In this document: piece after piece, positions 43,282 through 51,782 of the stretch
Layout of the letters: every line of letters begins with the position of its first letter
Numbering within the stretch: the stretch's first letter is position 1
Program-made: the position numbers and the translations under genes
Source of the DNA: Candidatus Eremiobacteraceae bacterium
GTDB lineage: Bacteria; Vulcanimicrobiota; Vulcanimicrobiia; Eremiobacterales; Eremiobacteraceae
DNA: 64,000 nt
Reading direction: 5' to 3'
Assembly (NCBI GenBank): GCA_035710745.1
Contig: DASTCX010000040.1
Coordinates: 1 to 64,000 of the forward strand
The notes under the pieces: model-generated
What the model was told of the DNA's origin: nothing
Databases searched by the model: none
Seen by the model: the letters and a program-made list of their open reading frames with translations, nothing else

Positions 43282-45666
43282 CTAGACGGCGTCTGCCGTG
43301 CGGCTGTTGCGCAACAAGAACTCGAGCGCCGCATCCGCGCTCAACGATTTCGAGAACAAGAATCCCTGAGCTGCCGGACACCCGATCCGCTCGAGGTGCG
43401 CGGCTTGTTGTTCGGTTTCCACGCCTTCCGCGACCACCGAGATGCCGAGTGACTTCGACAGCGATATCAGCGCATGGACGATCGCCGGAGCCGCAAGCCC
43501 GTCGTGCGGGCTGCGTACGAATGATTGGTCGATCTTCAGCGCGTCCATCGGCAGCAGCTGGAGATAGCTGAGCGACGAATATCCGGTGCCGAAGTCGTCG
43601 AGGACCACAGGAATGCCCATCGCGCGGATCTTCGCGAGCGCCTCATTCGCGGTGCCGTTGCGATCGAGCATAGCGGTCTCCGTCAGTTCGAGCCCGAGGC
43701 GCCGCGGGTCGACGCCGGTCTCGTCGACGCATGTATGGATGAAATCGACGAATGATGGATCGGCCATCTGATGCGTCGAGACGTTGACGTTGAGCTTGAC
43801 GTCGGGCACCCGCGCGTCGCGCTGCCAGCGCGCGAGCTGCGAACACGCCGAACGGACCGCCCACGCACCGATCGATCGCATGAGCCCGACCTCCTCTGCG
43901 ACGGGGATGAAGATCGACGGCGCGATGCGCCCGAGGGTCGGGTGCGTCCAGCGCGCGAGTGCCTCGAAGCCGACGCACGTGCGACGCGGCAGCGACACGA
44001 TCGGCTGGAATTCGAGGCGCAGTTCATCGCGCTCGATCGCGTTGTGCAACTCGATGCCGATACGCCGCCGTAGATCGTCGTGCTGCGCCATGGCCGAATC
44101 GTATAGCACCGCGCGCGCACGGCCCGTCGCTTTGGCACGGTACGTGGCGGCATCGGCTGCTCGCATCAGCGCATCGCCGTCCGCGAAATGATCGCTCCAC
44201 AGACAGATGCCGATGCTCGCCGTCGCCCGCATTTCCGCGCCGCCGACCAACGTCGACGCGTCGAGCGCGCGTTCGAGCCTCGCTGCGTGGTCGAACGCCT
44301 GCCCGGCCTCCGCGACCTCAGGTAGGAACACCGCGAACTCGTCGCCGCCGTAGCGGGCGACGATGTGATCGTTTGACGCCCACGTCCGTAAGCGTTCGCC
44401 GACGTGCGTCAACAGCGCGTCGCCGGCCGCGTGACCGTGCGTGTCGTTCACATATTTGAAACTGTCGAGATCGACCATGAAGACCGCAAACCCCGGCGCG
44501 GTACCCGCAGAACATTTGTGCACGGCCGCGTCGACGATCTCGTCGAAATAGCCCCGGTTGCGCAGACCCGTCAATCGGTCGTGGGTCGCGTCGTGCTGCA
44601 GACGTCGTTCCGCGTTCTTGCGCTTCTCGATATCTTGCACCATCCAGATCGTTCCCGGCGGCGCGCCGTCCGCGTTCGCGGGTGCGATCGTCGATGTCTG
44701 TTCCACCCATAGCGTCGAGCCGTTCTTGCGTCGAAACAGGCGCTCGCGACGTTCGCCGACCGCACCCGCCTCCGCGCCCGTGTCGCCGTCGATCGCCCAC
44801 TCGCCGTACGACGACCCGTGGAGTTCTCGCTCCGAGAACCCAAGCATGCGTTGGAGCGCCTCGTTCGATTCCAGGATCCACCCTCGCGCATCGGTCAGCG
44901 CGACGCCGATGACCGAACGCCGGAAGAGCGCCTGGAACTGCGCTTCGGCTTCTCGCCGGTCGCGCTCTGCGACGTGCCGCGCCACCTCCGAACCTATCCG
45001 CGCTTGCTGCTCTTCCGAACGGATCGCCGACTCCGCCGTACGCAATGCGCGTCGCTGCGCGGGAATGATGACGAAGCCGATGCCGATCCCAAGGATCAAA
45101 AACACGACGGCGCCGGACGCCGTCGACTCAGCGCGCACGGCGATCATAGCTCGCTCGGCGGCATCGTCATAAAACGAGGCCTCCGCAGCAAGGGCGTCCG
45201 TGTATGCGCTCTCGCGCGACGCGAACCCGCCGATGAGCGGCGCTAAATCGTCCGTTCGAGAGGACGAGACCGCTGCCAGCAGATCGCCGGCCGAAGCGAA
45301 CATGTCTTGAGCGGCGCCGCTGGTCTCCTGCCTCAGGCCGGCGAGCCGCGCTGCGTCCGCTTCGTCGAGACCAAAGGAGACGCTCGGCACGGCGTCGGCC
45401 GCATGCAGATCGGCAAACGATTGCGCGATGGCCGCGGAGGCTTGACCGGTGATCGCTCCTGCGGCGGCGCTGCCGACACGCGCGGAATAACCGAGCGCAT
45501 CGTTCGCCGCGGCGATCCGCGCGCGCGTGATGTCAGCATCACGTTGGGCAGAGCGCTCGATGCCGACCGAGTGCGCTACGACGACGAACGCGACGCACGC
45601 CGCCGCTACTGTGAGCGCCGTCACACCGACGACCTCGCGCGTGATGCCTATCCCCTTAGGTCTCAT
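43282..45666 (-). CDS. Membrane PAS-GGDEF-EAL cyclic-di-GMP enzyme
   Basis: The 794-residue protein has two membrane helices (about 13-33 and 184-203) around a periplasmic domain, then a PAS domain (about 240-350), GGDEF (intact GGDEF at 440-444) and EAL (intact FEAL at 567-570, with DDFGTGYSSLSYL and KIDQSFV). Both cyclase and phosphodiesterase motifs look active. The inhibitory RxxD I-site expected five residues before GGDEF is absent (SNDH instead), so product inhibition is unlikely. It is divergent from the minor-pilin cluster, which suggests c-di-GMP control of pili. Confidence 0.93.
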   Translation of the reverse strand: MRPKGIGITREVVGVTALTVAAACVAFVVVAHSVGIERSAQRDADITRARIAAANDALGYSARVGSAAAGAITGQASAAIAQSFADLHAADAVPSVSFGLDEADAARLAGLRQETSGAAQDMFASAGDLLAAVSSSRTDDLAPLIGGFASRESAYTDALAAEASFYDDAAERAMIAVRAESTASGAVVFLILGIGIGFVIIPAQRRALRTAESAIRSEEQQARIGSEVARHVAERDRREAEAQFQALFRRSVIGVALTDARGWILESNEALQRMLGFSERELHGSSYGEWAIDGDTGAEAGAVGERRERLFRRKNGSTLWVEQTSTIAPANADGAPPGTIWMVQDIEKRKNAERRLQHDATHDRLTGLRNRGYFDEIVDAAVHKCSAGTAPGFAVFMVDLDSFKYVNDTHGHAAGDALLTHVGERLRTWASNDHIVARYGGDEFAVFLPEVAEAGQAFDHAARLERALDASTLVGGAEMRATASIGICLWSDHFADGDALMRAADAATYRAKATGRARAVLYDSAMAQHDDLRRRIGIELHNAIERDELRLEFQPIVSLPRRTCVGFEALARWTHPTLGRIAPSIFIPVAEEVGLMRSIGAWAVRSACSQLARWQRDARVPDVKLNVNVSTHQMADPSFVDFIHTCVDETGVDPRRLGLELTETAMLDRNGTANEALAKIRAMGIPVVLDDFGTGYSSLSYLQLLPMDALKIDQSFVRSPHDGLAAPAIVHALISLSKSLGISVVAEGVETEQQAAHLERIGCPAAQGFLFSKSLSADAALEFLLRNSRTADAV

Positions 45667-45695
45667 CTCCTATTTGACGGAACCGCCGGCCCGAA

Positions 45696-45733
45696 GTTAC
45701 ATGACTTTTGTAACGCACACACCGCTGTATAAT
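45696..45733 (+). promoter_or_regulatory. Pilin-cluster promoter with inverted-repeat operator
   Basis: A perfect TATAAT (45728-45733) lies 9 nt before the ATG of the first pilin gene. An inverted repeat GTTACA-N7-TGTAAC (45696-45714) occupies the -35 region, which otherwise lacks a good -35 box. This suggests an activator or repressor site. Confidence 0.65.
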
Positions 45734-45742
45734 CTTAGTGAT

Positions 45743-46159
45743 ATGCGGTCCCGTGGTCTGAGCCTCATCGAAGCGATGGTCGGCATGGTCGTGCTGCTCA
45801 TCGGCATCCTCATGCTCGTCGGCGCGATCCCCGCGGCGTACGGATTCACGGCTCAAGACTCGGTGCGCGTCCAAGCGGTCTCCGCCGGTCAAGAATATCT
45901 CGACGACATCCGCCAATACATACAGTCCTCGGGCGTCGATACGAATCTGCCGCCCGCACCCACGGTCAGCGTGGTTCCGCCCTCGTTTTCATCCGATGGA
46001 ACGGCGCCGGTGCCTGTCGCGCTGACGTTGACTCCGTCGTGCACGTCGCGCTCGCTGTTCAGCTTCGATTGCTCGGTGAACGTCCAATGGTCCGCCGATA
46101 ACGGGCCGACGCAAAAGGTCAAGGTTGAGAGCTATATCACCTCGCAAGCCGGCTTCTAG
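45743..46159 (+). CDS. Prepilin-like protein, PilV/GspI type
   Basis: From ATG 45743 the product has 138 residues. It has a type IV prepilin leader: MRSRG, then LSLIEAMVGMVVLLIGILML, with the conserved Glu at +5 after the processing Gly. The C-terminal domain is a small beta sheet with four cysteines (CTSRSLFSFDC and others). It should be cut by a prepilin peptidase and join a pilus or pseudopilus as a minor pilin. The frame runs back to 45527, but that part has no leader. Confidence 0.85.
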   Translation: MRSRGLSLIEAMVGMVVLLIGILMLVGAIPAAYGFTAQDSVRVQAVSAGQEYLDDIRQYIQSSGVDTNLPPAPTVSVVPPSFSSDGTAPVPVALTLTPSCTSRSLFSFDCSVNVQWSADNGPTQKVKVESYITSQAGF

Positions 46160-46811
46160 CCGCGGCATCTCGATTCCGGAGATCCTCATCGCCGCCGCGA
46201 TCGGCATGTCGGCGATCGGCCTCGTCATCGGGTTGTGCAAGCCGATCCTCACCGCGCAAACCATCGAGCAGTCGTCGACCAGTGAGATCCAAGTCGTCGA
46301 TGCGACGTTGTACCGGCTGCAGCGCGACGTCAGGCAAAGCGACACGAACGGCATCTTCGTGTGCGCGAACGCGAACAACGCGATAACGTGCACGCAAGCA
46401 TCGACGTACAGCTCGCCGACCGATGCGCCGGCGCTCGCCATTCTCACCGCGGAATCGGACGGGAGCGGTCCGACACGCTGGGATTCCACCGGGCATCCTT
46501 TGTGGACGGGCTTCAAGATCTATTGGCTCGCAGCGGGCACGGACGGCGCCGACTCGATGTACCTCGCCTTCGAGCCCGCATCGGTCTCCTTGAACGCGGA
46601 ACCATTGGTCCTCAACTCCGACGCGGCGCAAGCGGTCTCAGCCGCTCTTGCAGCAACTGCACCGGACCGCGTCGCCGACGATATCTTGAGCCTTCAATCC
46701 TACGCCGACGTGACAAAGGATCACGTGGCGCTGCGTCTCACCGCCCTCGAAAATCCCGACGATTTGTCGAGTCAGCTCTCCGTCCAAGGCGACGCGTATG
46801 CGCGGAACTAG
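46125..46811 (+). CDS. Prepilin-like protein, PilW/GspJ type
   Basis: The only start that leaves a prepilin leader is TTG 46125, giving a 14-residue leader ending SSRG, then ISIPEILIAAAIGMSAIGLV with Glu at +5. The product has 228 residues. The gene overlaps the end of the PilV-like gene by 35 bp and the start of the PilX-like gene by 14 bp, implying translational coupling in a minor-pilin operon. Confidence 0.82.
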   Translation: MRAISPRKPASSRGISIPEILIAAAIGMSAIGLVIGLCKPILTAQTIEQSSTSEIQVVDATLYRLQRDVRQSDTNGIFVCANANNAITCTQASTYSSPTDAPALAILTAESDGSGPTRWDSTGHPLWTGFKIYWLAAGTDGADSMYLAFEPASVSLNAEPLVLNSDAAQAVSAALAATAPDRVADDILSLQSYADVTKDHVALRLTALENPDDLSSQLSVQGDAYARN

Positions 46812-48039
46812 CGCGATGCGAGCGACGCGGTGTGTGGGTCAGCGAGGCTTCCTCCTCGTCTACGCGCTCGTCATCGTATCGATTCTCGCGCTCGTCGCGA
46901 CGCTCGTCCTCGCTAGCGCCGATCAAGCGGCCAGCGACGCGCGCCAGACGGAAGTGAAAAACGAATCGTTCGACGCCTCCGAAGCAGGGCTCAACGCGGC
47001 GCTCGATGCGCTCGATACGTCGCTTCTGAACACCGGATCGCGCTCCGCGACGCTGTCGAACGGATTCAAGTACACATACGCGATCTATCCGAATCTCCTC
47101 GGCGGGCAACCGCAGACGATTACCGACCCCGCGCAGGGTCTGCTCAATTCCGTACTCACGACGCTCGGCGGCCTGCTGCAAACGCTCTCGCAGCCGCAAG
47201 GCGGCAACACGATCGCCATTCCGGCGCTCGGCGCCGTCATCGTGAGCGTCGGCACCGGACCCAGGGGCGAGCGGCCGACCGTGCTCGAGGCCGCGGTGAC
47301 GGTTGAGATCGGTTCTCTTTCCTACCCTCACTACGCCGCGCTCACCGGTTTGAACATTCAGGGAAGCTATCAGGCGCCGTTCGCCACCGGTGGGGGAAAC
47401 GCTATCACCCTCCATGCGAACGAGTCGATCCGGGCCGACGTACCAGCGGCATTCCAAGGACGTGCAGAAGCGGGCGGTGAGACGAACACGATACCGCCCG
47501 GCACGACGCACGCGTCGATGATCTCGCTGCCGATGGTGAGCCAGTTCGACTATATGGTCGCGAGCATGAAGAACCAAGCGCAATCCGGCGCGAACCCGGA
47601 CGATTTCTATCAAACCAAAGGCAGCGCGCTCGACCCGACGTATACGTGCGGCGCTTCGCACAGCTGCGTCTTGTTCTACGACGGGCCGCTTAAAGTCACG
47701 AGCGGCCAGACGACCTTCACCGGCTTATGGACGGTGATCGTCAACGGCAACCTCACCGTAAACGGCGGCGCCGGTCTCAACTTCCAAAGCCGGCCGAGCG
47801 AACTCGTCGTCAACGGCACGGCGATCATCGACGGCAACGGCGCGACCGCCGCGTACCTCGAAGTGAAGGGCGGCACGAAGCTCGCGGGTGACTCGACGTT
47901 CACGGGCGCGATCATGACGCTCGGCACGTTGACGTTCGACGGCGGCGACAGCGGCTCGTTCACGTACGATCCGACGGTCATCCCGCCCGTGCGGCCGCTG
48001 GCGGGTCTCGTCAAAGTCATCTCCTACGCCGAATACTAG
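46798..48039 (+). CDS. PilX/GspK-like protein with a beta-helix tail
   Basis: The 413-residue product has a prepilin-like leader, GQRG, then FLLVYALVIVSILALVATLV, with Tyr rather than Glu at +5, as often seen in GspK/PilX proteins. The C-terminal third has repeated short strands such as VIVNGNLTVNGGAGLNFQ and VVNGTAIIDGNGATAAYLEV, giving a beta-helical, bactofilin-like region. It is the third gene of the pilin cluster and is followed by a repeat doublet and a terminator. It probably caps or primes the pilus. Confidence 0.8.
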   Translation: MRGTSAMRATRCVGQRGFLLVYALVIVSILALVATLVLASADQAASDARQTEVKNESFDASEAGLNAALDALDTSLLNTGSRSATLSNGFKYTYAIYPNLLGGQPQTITDPAQGLLNSVLTTLGGLLQTLSQPQGGNTIAIPALGAVIVSVGTGPRGERPTVLEAAVTVEIGSLSYPHYAALTGLNIQGSYQAPFATGGGNAITLHANESIRADVPAAFQGRAEAGGETNTIPPGTTHASMISLPMVSQFDYMVASMKNQAQSGANPDDFYQTKGSALDPTYTCGASHSCVLFYDGPLKVTSGQTTFTGLWTVIVNGNLTVNGGAGLNFQSRPSELVVNGTAIIDGNGATAAYLEVKGGTKLAGDSTFTGAIMTLGTLTFDGGDSGSFTYDPTVIPPVRPLAGLVKVISYAEY

Positions 48040-48056
48040 CTCTTTGTGGAAAGGGA

Positions 48057-48080
48057 GCGGTCGAGATTCATCTCGACCGC
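48057..48080. repeat. D-type palindrome preceding a terminator
   Basis: A D-type unit with loop TTCA (arms GCGGTCGAGA / TCTCGACCGC) begins 47 bp before a B-type terminator, again giving a doublet at the usual spacing. It follows the end of the pilin cluster. Confidence 0.92.
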
Positions 48081-48103
48081 CGCGACCTTACAATAAGGGA
48101 TTT

Positions 48104-48131
48104 AGTAGGCCGAGCGAAGCTCGGCTTTTTT
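48104..48131 (+). terminator. Intrinsic terminator built from a B-type repeat
   Basis: The B core GCCGAGC-GAA-GCTCGGC (48109-48125) is followed by six T residues (48126-48131). It is a textbook Rho-independent terminator for the pilin cluster. Confidence 0.92.
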
Positions 48132-48149
48132 ATGTGAACGGGAAACTGC

Positions 48150-49145
48150 TCACGGCACGGACGGCGGCGAGATGCCGACGCCGTACGCACCGCTCGCTCC
48201 GCCTTTCGAATACTTCGTGACGAGCCGGCCAGCGGGGTACGTGTACTCGAAGACCCCGCCGTCGTGATTACCCGAGCCGAAATCTGCGACGTATAGGTGA
48301 CGCTGCGACTTGTCGAGCGCGATCATGAACGGCTGAAAGGTCCCCGTGATCTTCTTGGACGGCGTCTTGCTCCCGGGCGCGAAGACGTCGACGACGGAAC
48401 CGGAATTCGGCGCCGTGCTGACCGCGACGATCAGGTCACCGCTCGCATCGAACGCCATCCCGTGCGGCTCGCCGCCGAGCACGAGCCCGAGGTTCGTTCC
48501 TTGCGTCGAGCCCGGCGCGAACTCGAAGACCGCATTCGACGTCGCGCATGCGACGTACAAGTTGTTCTGAGCATCGAGCGCGAGCGCGACCGCCGATCCG
48601 CTCGGGGGTTGGAAACGCTGTGACGGCGTCATGCTACCCGGGGCGTACTCAGAAACCGACCCATCGCCGAAGTTCGCGACGTACACCGTGCCGTCGGCCC
48701 CGACGGCGACGTCGGTCGGATGGTCCACACCTTGCCAATACGATCCGCTCGACCTGTCGCTACCCGGCGGATAAACGTTGACGTGCGTCGGTAGTCCTTT
48801 GCCTCCGTTTTCTGGGATCGGCGTCTCGTTGTTCGCTACGAGCAGATCGTGTGCCGCGTCGACAGCCAAGCCGGTCGGTATGTATACCCGCTGTACGATG
48901 CTGCCGATCGGCGATGGGTCTTGTGTGTTCAACGGATAGATGTCGACCCGGCTGTCGAGGATGTCGGATACGTAAAGCACGTCCTTGTGGGGAAGCGTCC
49001 GGGCGATGCTCATCGTCGGCTCGGCGGGCATCGCGGCCGACCTTGACGCCGCCGATCCCGATCCTGGCAACGTCGAACTTCCGGCGCAGCCCGATAGGAT
49101 CAGCACGGCTCCGGCAACCGCAACCGCTCTTGATAGACGTATCAT
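48150..49145 (-). CDS. NHL-repeat lipoprotein
   Basis: The 331-residue protein has a lipobox (VLILSGC, lipidated Cys at 20) and NHL/SMP-30-like propeller repeats such as PTDVAVGADGTVYVANFGDG and ALALDAQNNLYVACAT. It is probably anchored in a membrane and exposed to the periplasm or outside. Function is unknown; NHL propellers bind proteins or ligands. A second NHL protein is at the right edge of the window. Confidence 0.85.
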   Translation of the reverse strand: MIRLSRAVAVAGAVLILSGCAGSSTLPGSGSAASRSAAMPAEPTMSIARTLPHKDVLYVSDILDSRVDIYPLNTQDPSPIGSIVQRVYIPTGLAVDAAHDLLVANNETPIPENGGKGLPTHVNVYPPGSDRSSGSYWQGVDHPTDVAVGADGTVYVANFGDGSVSEYAPGSMTPSQRFQPPSGSAVALALDAQNNLYVACATSNAVFEFAPGSTQGTNLGLVLGGEPHGMAFDASGDLIVAVSTAPNSGSVVDVFAPGSKTPSKKITGTFQPFMIALDKSQRHLYVADFGSGNHDGGVFEYTYPAGRLVTKYSKGGASGAYGVGISPPSVP

Positions 49146-49240
49146 TATCTTCCCTCGCTCAAACGAAGTTTATGGCGTACTAGCCCGCCACCTCTAGCGT
49201 GCTTGCCCTCCTCAGAAGACTCGGGGAGCGGTCGAGATTC

Positions 49241-49269
49241 GAAAGGCCGCCGGCGCAATGCCGGCGGCC
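49241..49269 (-). terminator. Terminator-like hairpin downstream of a small secreted gene
   Basis: Arms GGCCGCCGGC and GCCGGCGGCC around GCAAT (49245-49269), read on the minus strand, are followed by TTTC. It lies about 34 bp past the stop of the gene at 49303-49527. A half copy of a D-type repeat (GAGCGGTCGAGATTC) lies directly next to it on the left. Confidence 0.6.
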
Positions 49270-49302
49270 CTTCACTGTAGACAAGCGCCTTGGGTCGCCT
49301 AC

Positions 49303-49527
49303 CTACACCTTGTTCTGTATCGTCGACGTGAAGCCGATCGGCCAAGAGTGCGCCGCGCCCAACGACGCAAGATCTTGGCGGAGCAGCTTGTATTGTTCGG
49401 ACGCCGTGCTCGGCGGCTGGTTGTAGTGGCCTGATATCGCTCCAGTCGTTTCGGCCAGCACCCTAGTTTCCTGGACGATCACGACCAAGAGCGCGATGAG
49501 GCCGATTCTCAGGAATCGATGACCCAT
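49303..49527 (-). CDS. Small secreted protein, unknown
   Basis: The 74-residue product has a signal peptide (LRIGLIALLVVIVQETRVLA, cleavage near LAE-TT) and a short polar mature part (about 49 residues) with no cysteine. AGGAGA lies about 10 bp upstream of the ATG. No family is recognised. Confidence 0.6.
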   Translation of the reverse strand: MGHRFLRIGLIALLVVIVQETRVLAETTGAISGHYNQPPSTASEQYKLLRQDLASLGAAHSWPIGFTSTIQNKV

Positions 49528-49762
49528 CTACTTGTATCTCCTGTCGAGGTGATGCAGTGCGCCTTAGCGGCACACTCCGATGAGCGTATCATCCTATCGC
49601 TCCGCGGTCGCGGACGTTTGTCTACGACAGGGTACGTTTCGATAAAGGTGACGGCGTGATGTCAATGCACGCGTCGCGAGTTTCGCTTTGAGACCTGCGC
49701 GGATGACGCAAACGTGCCAGACTTCAGGAATCGCGGCACGCGCTGCGCGAATACGCGTTTAC

Positions 49763-50644
49763 ATGAGTATGGAACAGCGAGCATGGACGCGGCTGACAGG
49801 AACGAGCGAGATGCAGTTCCTGCTGCGAGCTTCGAGCGAAGGCCGTCAATGGAGCGGCTTTGATGCCGCGCTCTACGATACGTCAGGCGGGCTCGTCGAA
49901 GTGCCGGCGCGCGCGACGCACAACGTCAGCATGCACATGGGCAGAACGGTCGCCGCGACCTGCCGCTGCGACGGGCCGATTCAACGTCGTATGCAGACGC
50001 CTGGCGACGTCGACATCGTTCCTGTCGGCTGTACTGCGGCATGGGAGGATGACGGCCCGACGACGATCCTGAGCATCGACCTCAACCCGGCAATGGTCCG
50101 TTCAACGGCGGAATCGATGGGCATCAACTCCGACGCCGTATCGATACCGCCGCGGCTTCAAGTGCGCGATCCGAAGCTCCAGCACATCGGCTGGGCATTG
50201 CGGGCTGAGCTCGAGGCTGGGGAGCCGAACGACCGCTTGTATGCGGAAAGCCTCGGAACCGCGCTCGTCGCACACCTATTGCGACGCTACGCCAGAGTCG
50301 GCACGATGGTACGACGCGGCCTTTCGCGAAACCAACTCGAGCGCGTCATGAACTATATCGGGGACAACATCGGGTCGAACCTGTCGCTGGCCGCCCTCGC
50401 TGCGATCGCGGGCCTTGGTGCTTCGACGTTCCGCGCGCTCTTCAAACAGAGCGTTGGCGTGCCGGTCCATCAGTATGTGATCCGTAGGCGCGTGGAGATC
50501 GCCGCCAACCTTCTGTCGCGCGGCGGCGCGCGGCTGAGTGAAGTCGCGATCCAGACCGGATTCGTCGATCAAAGCCACATGGCGCGCTGCATGCGTCGCG
50601 TTCTCGGTCTGACTCCGGCCTCAGTCATGCGCCTCTATGGCTAA
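49763..50644 (+). CDS. AraC-family transcription regulator
   Basis: From ATG 49763 the protein has 293 residues; the frame is open back to TTG 49688. The C-terminal third has both AraC helix-turn-helix motifs (LSLAALAAIAGLGASTFRAL, then LSEVAIQTGFVDQSHMARCM). The N-terminal part is a ligand domain with no known match. The stop overlaps the start of the thioredoxin-like gene by 8 bp, so it may regulate that gene. Confidence 0.85.
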   Translation: MSMEQRAWTRLTGTSEMQFLLRASSEGRQWSGFDAALYDTSGGLVEVPARATHNVSMHMGRTVAATCRCDGPIQRRMQTPGDVDIVPVGCTAAWEDDGPTTILSIDLNPAMVRSTAESMGINSDAVSIPPRLQVRDPKLQHIGWALRAELEAGEPNDRLYAESLGTALVAHLLRRYARVGTMVRRGLSRNQLERVMNYIGDNIGSNLSLAALAAIAGLGASTFRALFKQSVGVPVHQYVIRRRVEIAANLLSRGGARLSEVAIQTGFVDQSHMARCMRRVLGLTPASVMRLYG

Positions 50645-51734
50645 ATCGGGCCTTCCATATATATACGCCGTTTTGTGCGCCGTCGCGCTCGCACTGTCCC
50701 CCGCTGCGGTCGTCGCCGACTCGGCGAACCCCACAAAAATCTTACCCTTCGACGGCGCGAAAGGCTGGCTCAACAGCAAGCCGTTAGCACCATCGGATCT
50801 TTCGGGCAAAGTCGTGCTCGTCGACGTCTGGGAATACACGTGCATCAACTGCCTGCGGACGTTGCCGTACCTCAAGGCCTGGTATTCTCGCTATCATTCC
50901 GATGGGTTCGAGATCATCGGCGTTCACACACCTGAGTTCGGTTTCTCAGGCGACACGAAGAATGTGACCGATGCGACGAAGCGGCTCGGCATCACGTGGC
51001 CGGTCGCGCTCGATGGCGAAGGCGCGATCTTCCAGCGCTACGATGCCGGTGGGTGGCCGGCCGAGTTCCTCTACGATCAAGAGGGCGATCTCGTCGAGAC
51101 CCAGCACGGCGAGGGCAACTACCCGCAGACCGAAACGAAGATCCAATCGCTTTTGCTCGCGCAAGACAAGAGTCTGAAACTGCCGGCGATCATGGCGCTG
51201 CTCCCGCAAGACAGCTACGACAAACCGGGCGCCGTCTGCTATCCGCAGACCCCCGAGCTGTACGTCGGGACGTGGCACGGCAACAACATCGCGGATCCGC
51301 CGACGGGGCGTGATACTTCGGGCGAGCTCGATTTCAGCGATCGCGGCAACCACATCGACAACAGCATCTACTTGCAAGGGTATTGGCAAGAATCGCAAGA
51401 CCATCAAGGGATGATCGCCGACGGCGGCGGCGATTATCTCTCGCTCAATTACGAGGCGATCCAGGTCGTCGGCGTGCTGAGACCCGAGAACGGCGGCTCG
51501 CAGCGCGTCGACGTGACGCAGGACGGAAAGCCTGTGTCGCACGCCGACGCCGGCGCCGACCTGCAATTCGATTCGAGCGGTAAGTCGTTCCTGACGGTCG
51601 ACGCGCCCCGCGCCTACGACATCATCGCGAACAAGCACTACGCCAAGCACGAGTTGCGCTTGTCGCCGCAGCGCTACGGGGTCGGCTTTTACAGCTTCGA
51701 CTTCGAGTCGTGCGAGGTCGGCTCCGACAAATAG
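50637..51734 (+). CDS. DipZ-like exported thioredoxin-domain protein
   Basis: The 365-residue product has a signal-like N-terminus (YIYAVLCAVALALSPAAVVA). It contains a redoxin domain with the active site WEYTCINCLRT (Cys69 and Cys72), then a C-terminal domain seen in DipZ-type proteins (QTPELYVGTWHGNN ...). There is no CcdA-like transmembrane part, so it is the soluble half. It probably reduces or isomerises disulfides outside the cytoplasm. The ATG overlaps the AraC stop. Confidence 0.85.
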   Translation: MAKSGLPYIYAVLCAVALALSPAAVVADSANPTKILPFDGAKGWLNSKPLAPSDLSGKVVLVDVWEYTCINCLRTLPYLKAWYSRYHSDGFEIIGVHTPEFGFSGDTKNVTDATKRLGITWPVALDGEGAIFQRYDAGGWPAEFLYDQEGDLVETQHGEGNYPQTETKIQSLLLAQDKSLKLPAIMALLPQDSYDKPGAVCYPQTPELYVGTWHGNNIADPPTGRDTSGELDFSDRGNHIDNSIYLQGYWQESQDHQGMIADGGGDYLSLNYEAIQVVGVLRPENGGSQRVDVTQDGKPVSHADAGADLQFDSSGKSFLTVDAPRAYDIIANKHYAKHELRLSPQRYGVGFYSFDFESCEVGSDK

Positions 51735-51782
51735 CCCGGCCTCCAGGGAAGCCCGCCGCCGCTAACAAAACTCGAGCGCCCC

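Noticed and set aside
42315-43571. Long plus-strand frame opposite the BTAD gene and GGDEF-EAL end
   Set aside because: It crosses two real minus-strand genes and an intergenic repeat, is Arg-rich and matches no family.
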